6,545 nucleotides of DNA from Spirochaetales bacterium (GCA_017475725.1 JAFVFA010000086.1:1-6545); one strand, 5' to 3'; positions 1 through 5,962 are shown, numbered from the stretch's first letter. Program-made: numbers and translations. The notes: generated by a model from the letters alone, not told the origin.

Positions 1-1
1 G

Positions 2-127
2 GAATCTCTCATTGGGGAGTTCTGCAGTATTTTCAACATAGACAAAAATGAAGTACTATCTTCTTGTTTCACTGTGGTTACACCTGATAGTGAGAATCAA
101 TACAGACAGATGTATGTCGCGAATTGA
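2..127 (+). CDS. Possible C-terminal end of an upstream gene (partial)
   Basis: A reading frame is open from the window edge to a TGA at 125-127, giving 41 residues that end in QMYVAN. I do not recognise the product. The stop lies 17 bases before the preferred start of the glutamine synthetase-like gene and touches its ribosome binding site, a spacing typical of adjacent cistrons. Against this, 41 open codons can arise by chance, the third positions show no strong bias, and the stretch is more A+T-rich than the genes downstream. It could equally be a 5' leader. Coding is only a possibility. Confidence 0.3.
   Translation, partial: ESLIGEFCSIFNIDKNEVLSSCFTVVTPDSENQYRQMYVAN
8..115 (+). promoter_or_regulatory. 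Leader region with small six-base-loop hairpins (candidate ANTAR target)
   Basis: Three short perfect stems with six-base loops lie upstream of the synthetase-like gene: CTC/GAG with loop ATTGGG (8-19), GAAG/CTTC with loop TACTAT (50-63), and ATACA/TGTAT with loop GACAGA (100-115). ANTAR proteins bind paired stem-loops with six-base loops that carry A at position 1 and G at position 4. Only the first loop fits that pattern, and its stem is three pairs long, with a competing four-base-loop fold of five pairs at 6-19. An ANTAR gene two cistrons downstream makes a target here plausible, but the sequence evidence is weak. Confidence 0.2.
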
Positions 128-132
128 AGGGG
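127..132 (+). promoter_or_regulatory. Ribosome binding site of the glutamine synthetase-like gene
   Basis: AAGGGG lies 12 bases before ATG 145. The alternative in-frame TTG at 124 lies upstream of this site and has no Shine-Dalgarno sequence of its own, so ATG 145 is the better start. The spacing is on the long side. Confidence 0.5.
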
Positions 133-144
133 CTGGATGCTATT

Positions 145-1356
145 ATGAGTTACTCTAAAGATGAGGTTGTGCAGTACACCAGAGAGGAGGATGTGAAGTT
201 TGTCCGTCTGGCCTACTGTGATGTCTTCGGGAGACAGAAGAACATCTCCATAATGGCTGATGAACTTCCACGGGCATTCGAACACGGGATCTCCTTCGAT
301 GCATCCGCAATTGCAGGTTTCGGAGATGAATCACGCAGCGATCTGCTTCTGCATCCTGAGCCGGATACGCTCATGCCCCTTCCTTGGAGACCTGAACATG
401 GTCGAGTGGTCCAGATGTTCTCAACCATAACGCTCCCTGACGGAACCCCTTTCAGATGTGATTCCAGGCAGCTACTCAAGAATGCCATAGCAGAGGCGGA
501 AAAGGAGGGTTTCACATTTCGCTTCGGGTCAGAGCTGGAGTTCTACCTTTTCCAGAAGGATGAGAACGGGAAGCCGACAAAGATTCCATGCGATGAAGCG
601 GGATACATGGACATAGCCCCGGAGGACAGAGGGGAGAATGTCCGCAGGGAAATCTGTCTGACGCTTGAGCGCATAGGCATCTATCCTGAGCGCTCACATC
701 ATGAGGAAGGGCCGGGACAGAACGAGATTGACTTCAAGTACTCCGATGCGCTGGTCGCAGCTGACAATGCAATGACATTCCAGCGTGTTGTCAAGACTGT
801 GGCCCACAACAATGGTCTTGTTGCAGACTTCTCCCCGAAACCGCTGTCAAATGCCCCGGGGAACGGATTCCACATCAACATGTCACTTCATCCGCTGGAC
901 AGGGAGGAGACCTTCTCGTGGATGATTGCTGGTCTGCTTGCCAACGCCAAGGACATGACTGCTTTCATGAATCCCAGTGAGATGTCTTACCAGCGTCTTG
1001 GTAGCCACAAGGCTCCAAGGTATGTCTCCTGGTCAAAGGAGAACCGCTCTCCTCTGGTCAGGATTCCTGCGGCTGTAGGAGAGTATCGAAGAGTGGAGCT
1101 CAGATCACCTGACCCAACTGCCAATCCTTACCTTGCGTTTGCCCTGATGATCCATGCCAGCCTTTATGGAATAAGGAACAGGCTTCAGCTTTGCGAGCCT
1201 TCTGATATGAATCTGTTCACCGCAAACAGCGATGTCCTTGCGTCCTTTGACAAACTTCCCGGTACATTCCAGGAGGCCTGCAGCGTCGCTGCCTCAAGCA
1301 GTTTCATCAAGGCTCATATCCCAGAAGAGATTCTTTCAATCTACTGTGGAAGATAA
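145..1356 (+). CDS. glnA: Short type I glutamine synthetase-like protein
   Basis: 403 residues from ATG 145. The glutamine synthetase family joins ammonia to glutamate using ATP in the cytoplasm. The N-terminal beta-grasp region carries the conserved F-D-x-S-x-I (D52), which lines the neighbouring subunit's active site. All expected metal ligands are present: E130 and E132 in GSELEFYLF, E187 in HHEE, E194 in GQNEIDF, H243 in GFHINMSL and E318 in VELRSPDP; the NRSPLVRIP and NPYLAFAL motifs are intact. Departures from a Bacillus-type enzyme, compared from memory, are notable. The flap Glu of the GYEAP motif is Lys (K289 in GSHKAP), the loop after NMSL is about 15 residues shorter, the feedback-linked Arg near residue 61 is not conserved, and the protein ends about 25 residues early, without the C-terminal tail that links the two rings of the dodecamer. 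The ANTAR gene follows after 11 bases and is probably co-transcribed. Family membership is certain; normal glutamine synthesis is not. Confidence 0.93.
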   Translation: MSYSKDEVVQYTREEDVKFVRLAYCDVFGRQKNISIMADELPRAFEHGISFDASAIAGFGDESRSDLLLHPEPDTLMPLPWRPEHGRVVQMFSTITLPDGTPFRCDSRQLLKNAIAEAEKEGFTFRFGSELEFYLFQKDENGKPTKIPCDEAGYMDIAPEDRGENVRREICLTLERIGIYPERSHHEEGPGQNEIDFKYSDALVAADNAMTFQRVVKTVAHNNGLVADFSPKPLSNAPGNGFHINMSLHPLDREETFSWMIAGLLANAKDMTAFMNPSEMSYQRLGSHKAPRYVSWSKENRSPLVRIPAAVGEYRRVELRSPDPTANPYLAFALMIHASLYGIRNRLQLCEPSDMNLFTANSDVLASFDKLPGTFQEACSVAASSSFIKAHIPEEILSIYCGR

Positions 1357-1367
1357 GGAATATCGGA

Positions 1368-1952
1368 ATGGGGCTTGAAGAGAGGAAATACAGTGTTCTC
1401 ATTGTATCCGCAGGGGAGAAGTTCAACTCTGCGCTTTCCTCCCTCATGCCCGAGTCCCGATATCACCTGACGAAATATGTCGCAAGTGTCAGTGCCGCAA
1501 AAAGGGAATGGATAGAGCGCAGCTATGACTTTGTTGTAATAAACTCCCCATTGAAGGACGATCCGGGCATTGAGTTCGCGATAGACTCAGTCTCCTCAAA
1601 GGGTGTGGTCGTCCTTCTGATCGTACCTGCAGACATCCTTGGTGCAATTGCAGACAGGGTCTCTCCCCATGGTGTCTACACTCTTGCAAAACCGCTTTCA
1701 AGACCCTCTCTCATCACCGCCTTCGATTGGATGGTGAGCACCAGGGAGAGGCTGAGACTCCTTGAGAGGAAGACACTGTCACTTGAGGACAAGATGAATG
1801 AGATCCGAATAGTCAACAGGGCGAAGTGGCTTCTCATCTCTGAACTCAGGATGGATGAGCCCCATGCCCATCGCTATATAGAGAAACAGGCCATGGACCA
1901 GTGCATCTCAAAGAGGGAGGTTTCGGAGCAGATCATAAAGACCTACTCCTGA
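1368..1952 (+). CDS. ANTAR-domain RNA-binding antiterminator with degenerate receiver domain (NitR-like)
   Basis: 194 residues, with AAGGA at 1355-1359 eight bases before the start and only 11 bases after the synthetase-like gene. Residues 8-120 look like a response-regulator fold: strand VLIVSAG, strand DFVVINSPL, and the conserved Lys in TLAKPL (K108). The phospho-acceptor Asp is replaced by Asn (N59) and the acidic pair after strand 1 is missing, so it is probably not phosphorylated. A linker helix (about 122-145) leads into the ANTAR domain (about 134-190), with the typical pattern VNRAKWLLI followed by spaced Ala and hydrophobic positions. ANTAR domains bind paired hairpins in nascent RNA and prevent termination. 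A clostridial relative, NitR, is encoded next to glnA and linked to nitrogen control, so a similar role is inferred here. With the phosphate switch lost, activity may be set by direct contact with the synthetase or a small ligand. Confidence 0.88.
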   Translation: MGLEERKYSVLIVSAGEKFNSALSSLMPESRYHLTKYVASVSAAKREWIERSYDFVVINSPLKDDPGIEFAIDSVSSKGVVVLLIVPADILGAIADRVSPHGVYTLAKPLSRPSLITAFDWMVSTRERLRLLERKTLSLEDKMNEIRIVNRAKWLLISELRMDEPHAHRYIEKQAMDQCISKREVSEQIIKTYS

Positions 1953-1988
1953 ACACCCCAAATGAATGTGTTTCCCAATCCCTTTTGC

Positions 1989-2006
1989 TTTGCCGGCATG
2001 GGCAAA
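1989..2006 (+). terminator. Hairpin after the ANTAR gene, possible weak terminator
   Basis: A perfect 6-bp stem, TTTGCC/GGCAAA, encloses a six-base loop GGCATG, 36 bases after the ANTAR stop. It is followed by a T/C-rich stretch (CGCTTTCTTCT) rather than a clean T run. It may end the synthetase-ANTAR transcript partially, or act as an RNA structure in the leader of the next gene. The loop does not match the A1/G4 ANTAR pattern. Confidence 0.3.
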
Positions 2007-2036
2007 CGCTTTCTTCTATGCTATGCTTTCATGTAC

Positions 2037-2041
2037 GGAGG
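2037..2041 (+). promoter_or_regulatory. Ribosome binding site fixing the STAS-kinase start
   Basis: GGAGG lies six bases before ATG 2048. The same frame is open back to 1901 inside the ANTAR gene, but that extension has no ribosome binding site and does not look like protein, whereas the STAS fold begins right at this ATG. Confidence 0.8.
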
Positions 2042-2047
2042 TGCAGC

Positions 2048-3229
2048 ATGCGCTATGAAGTGAAGGGCAATCAGGTCATCGCCTATCCGGAAGGCCGCAT
2101 AAGCTCTGACAACTCCTCGGAGATCCAGAAGTCGCTGGAGGATATCAAGGCCGCCAATGGAGGCCTTGAGCTGGTCATTGATGCAGAGGACCTCCTTTAC
2201 ATATCAAGTGCCGGGCTGCGTGTCCTGCTCAAGCTTACCAAGGATCAGAAGACTCCTCTGAAGGTCAGGAACGTCTCGAAGGACGTCTACGACATACTGG
2301 ACATGACCGGATTCGTCAACCTCCTTGATGTCCGCAGAAAGATGCGTGAGATCAGCATAGATGGCTGCGAGATTGTCGGAAGGGGCGCCATAGGCACCGT
2401 GTATCGCATCGATGAGGACACGATTGTCAAGGTCTACAACATCCCTGACTGCATCCCTATGATCGAGAACGAGCAGAAGCGCTCGAAGCAGGCTTTTCTG
2501 AAGGGGATTCCCACAGCCATATCCTATGACATCGTCAAGGTCGGGGACAGGTACGGTTCCGTGTTCGAGATGCTTAAGGCCTCCACCTTCAACGAGATGA
2601 TCCGGAAGGAGCCTGAAAGGATGGATGGGATAATCCGCCAGTATGCAGGCTTGATCCGCCAGGTCCACTCCGTTGAGATGGAGCCCGGTGAGCTCCCTTC
2701 CGCCAGAGATGTCTTCAGAAAGTACCTTTCTGATCTCGGCTCCGCGATTCCGGAGGACATCAGGATATGGCTTGTCCGACTCCTTGATGCCATGCCCGAG
2801 AATCTGCATGTCGTGCACGGTGACATCCAGCTGAAGAACGTGATGGTCAGCGATGGGGAGCCTCTGCTGATCGACATGGACACACTGAGTGTGGGGGATC
2901 CGGTATTCGACCTCATGTGCCTGTTCGTGACATACAGGCTGTACCCTGAGGATGAACCTCTCAACATCCAGGAGTTCCAGGGCATCTCACAGGAGACCGC
3001 CGATTTCATCTGTGACAAAGGGCTGCAGTACTACTTCGAGGGCAGGGATGAGGAGTTCATCCGTAAGGAGAAGGACAGGATAATGGTCCTGGCATGCGTG
3101 CGCTTCCTGCATCTTGTGGCCGTCATGGATATCGGAAAACCCGAACTCAGGCAGACCAGGATAAATCGTGCCCTTGAACACCTGAAGGAGCTTCAGGGAA
3201 AGGTCGATACCCTGGAGACCCGATTCTGA
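2048..3229 (+). CDS. STAS domain fused to APH/choline-kinase-type phosphotransferase
   Basis: 393 residues. Residues 1 to about 100 form a STAS domain of the anti-sigma-factor-antagonist type, with the diagnostic YISSAGLRVLL at 51-61, where S53/S54 lie at or beside the Ser phosphorylated in SpoIIAA-like proteins, and the usual DILDMTGF segment before the last helix. Residues about 105-393 form a complete aminoglycoside/choline-kinase-like phosphotransferase: Gly-rich loop GRGAIGTVY (111-119), ATP-binding Lys K128 in IVKVYN, helix-C Glu near E140/E142, catalytic HGD (D259) with N264, and the metal site IDMD (D276) followed by GDPVFDL. No key residue is missing. The substrate cannot be read from sequence. 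Similarity to antibiotic kinases is at fold level and does not imply resistance. The fusion suggests a kinase that either phosphorylates or is controlled by its own STAS domain; no sigma factor or RsbW-like kinase is encoded nearby. The gene is flanked by 95 bases upstream and 187 downstream, so it is probably a unit of its own. Confidence 0.9.
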   Translation: MRYEVKGNQVIAYPEGRISSDNSSEIQKSLEDIKAANGGLELVIDAEDLLYISSAGLRVLLKLTKDQKTPLKVRNVSKDVYDILDMTGFVNLLDVRRKMREISIDGCEIVGRGAIGTVYRIDEDTIVKVYNIPDCIPMIENEQKRSKQAFLKGIPTAISYDIVKVGDRYGSVFEMLKASTFNEMIRKEPERMDGIIRQYAGLIRQVHSVEMEPGELPSARDVFRKYLSDLGSAIPEDIRIWLVRLLDAMPENLHVVHGDIQLKNVMVSDGEPLLIDMDTLSVGDPVFDLMCLFVTYRLYPEDEPLNIQEFQGISQETADFICDKGLQYYFEGRDEEFIRKEKDRIMVLACVRFLHLVAVMDIGKPELRQTRINRALEHLKELQGKVDTLETRF

Positions 3230-3264
3230 TTGTGGATAACAAGAACTTATAGCCTCAATCATTT

Positions 3265-3281
3265 TCGGAAATCCATTCCGA
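3265..3281 (+). terminator. Hairpin downstream of the STAS-kinase gene
   Basis: TCGGAA/TTCCGA forms a perfect 6-bp stem with loop ATCCA, 35 bases after the stop codon. No T run follows directly; a run of seven T lies further on at 3304-3310 without a clear stem in front of it. Termination is expected in this gap because a new promoter follows, but the exact terminator is uncertain. Confidence 0.3.
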
Positions 3282-3342
3282 TGTCCGTTCCCACCTTAGG
3301 ATGTTTTTTTGCCCAATCTCCATTAGTTTTGGTTATCGATGC

Positions 3343-3357
3343 ATCAGAACATATGAT
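3343..3357 (+). promoter_or_regulatory. Candidate LysR-type binding site (T-N11-A dyad)
   Basis: ATCA-N7-TGAT is a perfect interrupted inverted repeat that contains the T-N11-A spacing (T3344, A3356) typical of LysR-family operators. It ends directly before the -35 hexamer at 3358. The transporter operon it would control ends with a LysR gene. Short dyads occur by chance, so position is the main argument. Confidence 0.4.
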
Positions 3358-3387
3358 TTGATTTCAACGTTGTTCCTTTTATAGAAT
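3358..3387 (+). promoter_or_regulatory. Sigma70-like promoter of the MATE-LysR operon
   Basis: TTGATT (3358-3363) and TAGAAT (3382-3387) are separated by 18 bases; they match the TTGACA and TATAAT consensus at 4 and 5 of 6 positions. TATAGA at 3380 is an alternative -10 reading with a 16-base spacer. Transcription would start near 3394, about 23 bases before the start codon. A perfect 8-bp palindrome CAACGTTG (3365-3372) sits inside the spacer and could be a second protein-binding site. Confidence 0.5.
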
Positions 3388-3398
3388 GGATTTACTTG

Positions 3399-3407
3399 AA
3401 AAGGGGG
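3399..3407 (+). promoter_or_regulatory. Ribosome binding site fixing the MATE start
   Basis: AAAAGGGGG lies nine bases before ATG 3417. The in-frame TTG at 3396 overlaps this site and has none of its own, so ATG 3417 is preferred. Confidence 0.75.
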
Positions 3408-3416
3408 CATCGTTGT

Positions 3417-4844
3417 ATGCGTGGAGACAACAAGGCGTTGTTCGAGGATACGCCTATAATGACAGCGCTTATGAAGCTTGCTGTACCGACCGTCATGGGA
3501 CAGATAATCCTGGTCATATACAACATGGCGGACACTTTCTTCATAAGCCTCACGAACAGCAATGACAAGATCACCGCAGTCACTGTATGCATGCCTGCGT
3601 TCATGTTCCTCAGCGCAATCGCGAACCTCTTCGGCATAGGCGGATCCAGCGTCATGTCAAGAGCCATGGGAAAGCAGAACTTCGACAGAGCCAGAAGCAC
3701 AAGTGCGTTCTCCTTCTGGGGCTGTTTCTTCGCAGCATTCATCTATGCCCTTTTCGTGTTCCTGATCCTTGACCCTTTCGTGAACTTCCTTGGAGGGTCG
3801 GCTGTGAACGTGCATGGATTTGCGCGTGAATATGTGATTGTCACGATAATCCTCGGAGGGGTCTTCACCGCCATGAACTCTCTGATGTCACACCTTGTCA
3901 GATCGACAGGGATGGCGGTGCATGCCTCAATCGGGATAATCCTGGGTGGGGTGCTTAACATTTTTCTGGACCCCCTCTTCATGTTCGTGGTCCTTCCGGA
4001 GGGAAGGGAGGTCGTGGGTGCTGCGTTGGCCACAGCCCTCTCCAATGTGGTCTCCTGCCTCTACTTCATGGTTCTTCTTGCTCTGGGAAGACGTGGCGGA
4101 AAGTCTCTGGTGAGTCTGAGGCTTACAAGACGGTCCTTCTCCGACAAGATCCCGAGAAAGGTGTTCAACGCAGGGCTGCCTGCCTTTGTCATGACATTCG
4201 CGGAGAACTTCTCCTATGCCATCCTTGACAACATGCTCTCCGCCTATGGGACTGCGGTGCAGGCCGGAATCGGAGTTGCCAAGAAGATCAACATGCTGTC
4301 GCACTCGATTGTCAGAGGAATAACCCAGGGTGCCCTTCCTCTGATCGGCTACAACTACTCTGCGGGCAAGCGCGTGAGGACCAAGCAGATAGTCCTGTCA
4401 GTCGGATTCGTCGCCGTCTCGGCCGCGACCATATGCACCTTGGGCATGTTCTTCTTCGCCCATTCGCTTGTCGGCCTGTTCCTGGCCGCTGAGAATGCGT
4501 CCAAGGCCCATGGGGTGGCTTTCCTGCGCATTCTGTGTGTAGGGGCTCCGTTCTCTGCACTTGCATATACGTTCATATCGTTCTTCCAGGCTGTGGGACA
4601 CGGTGGGGAGTCCTTCTCCCTTGCCCTTCTGCGCAAGGGTGCTCTGGACATACCGATGATGTTCGTCCTGCGCAGCATGGTCGGAATGTCCGGCATAGTA
4701 GCCGCCACGCCGATTGTTGATATAATATGTTCTCTGGTCTCGGTGTTCCTGTTCCTCTCTTTTGCATCAAGGCACCTGAAGACGAACAAGAGAAGAAAAA
4801 TCTACAATCCGCAGAAGATGTGTTATGAGTTGGAGGAGATATGA
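3417..4844 (+). CDS. MATE-family multidrug/cation efflux transporter
   Basis: 475 residues, the usual length for the family, with about twelve hydrophobic segments in two halves: the first half spans roughly residues 20-225, a charged loop covers about 225-245, and the second half runs to about 452 before a basic C-terminal tail. Characteristic stretches are LAVPTVMGQI and YNMADTFF near the start (D39), LFGIGGSSVMSRAMG (71-85), NIFLDPLF (D185) and, in the second half, QGALPLIGYNYSAG (304-317). MATE proteins sit in the inner membrane and export cationic compounds in exchange for Na+ or H+; the substrate and coupling ion cannot be told here. It most resembles the MepA/DinF-like transporters of Gram-positive anaerobes. 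It is the first gene of a two-gene operon, its stop overlaps the LysR start, and it has its own promoter with a candidate LysR site. Confidence 0.93.
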   Translation: MRGDNKALFEDTPIMTALMKLAVPTVMGQIILVIYNMADTFFISLTNSNDKITAVTVCMPAFMFLSAIANLFGIGGSSVMSRAMGKQNFDRARSTSAFSFWGCFFAAFIYALFVFLILDPFVNFLGGSAVNVHGFAREYVIVTIILGGVFTAMNSLMSHLVRSTGMAVHASIGIILGGVLNIFLDPLFMFVVLPEGREVVGAALATALSNVVSCLYFMVLLALGRRGGKSLVSLRLTRRSFSDKIPRKVFNAGLPAFVMTFAENFSYAILDNMLSAYGTAVQAGIGVAKKINMLSHSIVRGITQGALPLIGYNYSAGKRVRTKQIVLSVGFVAVSAATICTLGMFFFAHSLVGLFLAAENASKAHGVAFLRILCVGAPFSALAYTFISFFQAVGHGGESFSLALLRKGALDIPMMFVLRSMVGMSGIVAATPIVDIICSLVSVFLFLSFASRHLKTNKRRKIYNPQKMCYELEEI

Positions 4845-5737
4845 TGGATTTCCTGGATCAGAAAGTCAGGTCTCTGCTGAGAATCGTTGAACTCGGGAAT
4901 TTCACAAAGGCTGCACAGGAGCTGTGCATAACACAGCCGGCAATCAGCCGTCAGATCAAGCTGCTTGAGGATGAGGTCGGATTCAAGATCCTTGAAAGGT
5001 CCCAGTCCGGAATCCATCCAACAAAGAAGGGAGCCATTCTTATTGATTCTCTGCAGAAGATGGACAGGATAGCCAAGAACATGACCAAGATAATCCTGGA
5101 CGAGCATTTCTCCGGAGTCCCGATCAATGTGGGTATCACACACACCGTTGAGAGCAGTCTTGTCGTGGAGGCCATCGCAAAGTATGTGAAGAGCAGTCCG
5201 TCCGAGATGTCAACGAAGATAATCACCAACACCTCCGACTATCTGTACAAGATGCTCAAGGACCGTGAGCTCGACTTCATAGTCATGGAGGGCAAGTATT
5301 CGGATCCGGACCTCAAGACCGTCCTTCTGGGAACGGACTGCCTTGTGCTTGTGACATCTCCGGAGAGCCCATTGGCGAAGAGAGGCTCCGTTACCCTGGA
5401 TGAGCTGAAGGCGGAGAACTTCATAATGAGGCTTCCCACATCAAACACAATGAAGACCTTCAGCCAGGCCCTTGCGGAGAAGGGCAGGTCCATCCATGAG
5501 CTCAACGTGATCCTGGAGCTGGAGAACATAGCCACCATAAAGGACCTTATCAGAAGGAACTTCGGAGTCTCCATACTCTCAAAGAGCACCTGCCTCGATG
5601 AACTCAAGAAGGGCAAGATTGCGGTCCTCAACATAGAGGGCATAAGCATGATAAGGGAAATGAACATAGTCTATCCGATGGATTTCGAGTATCAGGAGAC
5701 CATCCAGGGTATCCTGCAGTGCTACAACTCCCTCTGA
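4844..5737 (+). CDS. LysR-type transcriptional regulator
   Basis: 297 residues from ATG 4844 (298 if the adjacent ATG 4841 is used). GGAGG at 4832-4836 is seven bases from 4844 and four from 4841, so 4844 is slightly preferred. The N-terminal winged helix-turn-helix is clear: NFTKAAQELCITQPAISRQI at residues 19-38, then KLLEDEVGFKILER. A linker helix (about 63-90) and a two-lobed effector domain (about 92-295) follow, the first strand being INVGITHTVE. The start overlaps the MATE stop (ATGATGA region), so the two are translationally coupled. LysR regulators usually sit divergent from their targets; here the gene lies in the same operon as the transporter, suggesting it senses a compound that the pump exports and controls its own promoter. 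The effector is unknown. Confidence 0.93.
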   Translation: MDFLDQKVRSLLRIVELGNFTKAAQELCITQPAISRQIKLLEDEVGFKILERSQSGIHPTKKGAILIDSLQKMDRIAKNMTKIILDEHFSGVPINVGITHTVESSLVVEAIAKYVKSSPSEMSTKIITNTSDYLYKMLKDRELDFIVMEGKYSDPDLKTVLLGTDCLVLVTSPESPLAKRGSVTLDELKAENFIMRLPTSNTMKTFSQALAEKGRSIHELNVILELENIATIKDLIRRNFGVSILSKSTCLDELKKGKIAVLNIEGISMIREMNIVYPMDFEYQETIQGILQCYNSL

Positions 5738-5752
5738 ACAAGGAGCCCGACA

Positions 5753-5938
5753 ATGTGCGAGAACTACAACGGCACCTGCTTCCTCCTCCATCACTGCAGG
5801 GGTGACAGGGAGAGCTGCCCCCGCTTTGCGGATCTCTCGCCGTTCGGCACATCGGACATCGGGCTCCAGAATCATGGAAACAGAAGGGAAACTGAATCAG
5901 GAAAAGAGGTTCCAAACCACGATTGTATGATAGAATAG
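5753..5938 (+). CDS. Small Cys-rich hypothetical protein
   Basis: 61 residues. AAGGAG at 5740-5745 lies seven bases before the ATG and 15 bases separate it from the LysR stop. The first 39 codons after the ATG end in G or C in all but six cases, as in the neighbouring genes, which is good evidence for coding. Cys occur at 2, 9, 15, 22 and 58, with His at 13 and 14, a spacing that could hold zinc or an iron-sulfur cluster (inference). I do not recognise the family. From about codon 41 the third-position bias vanishes and the peptide becomes polar (NHGNRRETESGKEVPNH), so the true end may be earlier, the tail may be shifted by an indel, or the gene may be a remnant. A candidate promoter for the next gene overlaps the stop. 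Confidence 0.5.
   Translation: MCENYNGTCFLLHHCRGDRESCPRFADLSPFGTSDIGLQNHGNRRETESGKEVPNHDCMIE
5928..5936 (+). promoter_or_regulatory. Candidate extended -10 promoter of the FAD oxidoreductase gene
   Basis: TG-A-TAGAAT is an extended -10 element (TGnTATAAT-like) with the same TAGAAT hexamer as the MATE promoter. No good -35 is present, as is common for extended -10 promoters. A start near 5943 would leave a leader of about 20 bases containing GGGAGG at 5953-5958. Confidence 0.35.
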
Positions 5939-5962
5939 TCCTCAACAATATTGGGAGGACCA

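Noticed and set aside
2017..2027. Overlapping TATGCT repeats as a -10 element for the STAS-kinase gene
   Set aside because: No -35 at suitable spacing, and a start from the second copy would fall almost on the ribosome binding site.
1901..2047. In-frame extension of the STAS-kinase gene back into the ANTAR gene
   Set aside because: No ribosome binding site, the extension overlaps the confidently assigned ANTAR C-terminus, and the GGAGG before 2048 plus the start of the STAS fold support ATG 2048.
2204..2818. 204-codon open frame on the - strand within the STAS-kinase gene
   Set aside because: It lies opposite a gene with clear domains and motifs, and its translation shows no recognisable family; it is a shadow produced by the codon bias of the real gene.
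2048..3229. Reading the APH-like domain as an aminoglycoside resistance gene
   Set aside because: Only the general kinase fold and catalytic motifs match; the N-terminal STAS fusion points to regulation or metabolism instead.
3230..3242. TTGT-N5-ACAA inverted repeat resembling half of a lac-type operator
   Set aside because: It lies directly after a stop codon, far from any promoter, is only four bases per arm, and no LacI-family gene is present.
3304..3310. Run of seven T as an intrinsic terminator
   Set aside because: No stable stem immediately precedes it; the nearest good hairpin (3265-3281) is 22 bases upstream.
3338..3345. GATGCATC palindrome in the MATE upstream region
   Set aside because: An isolated 8-bp palindrome with no second copy; the overlapping ATCA-N7-TGAT dyad is better placed relative to the promoter.
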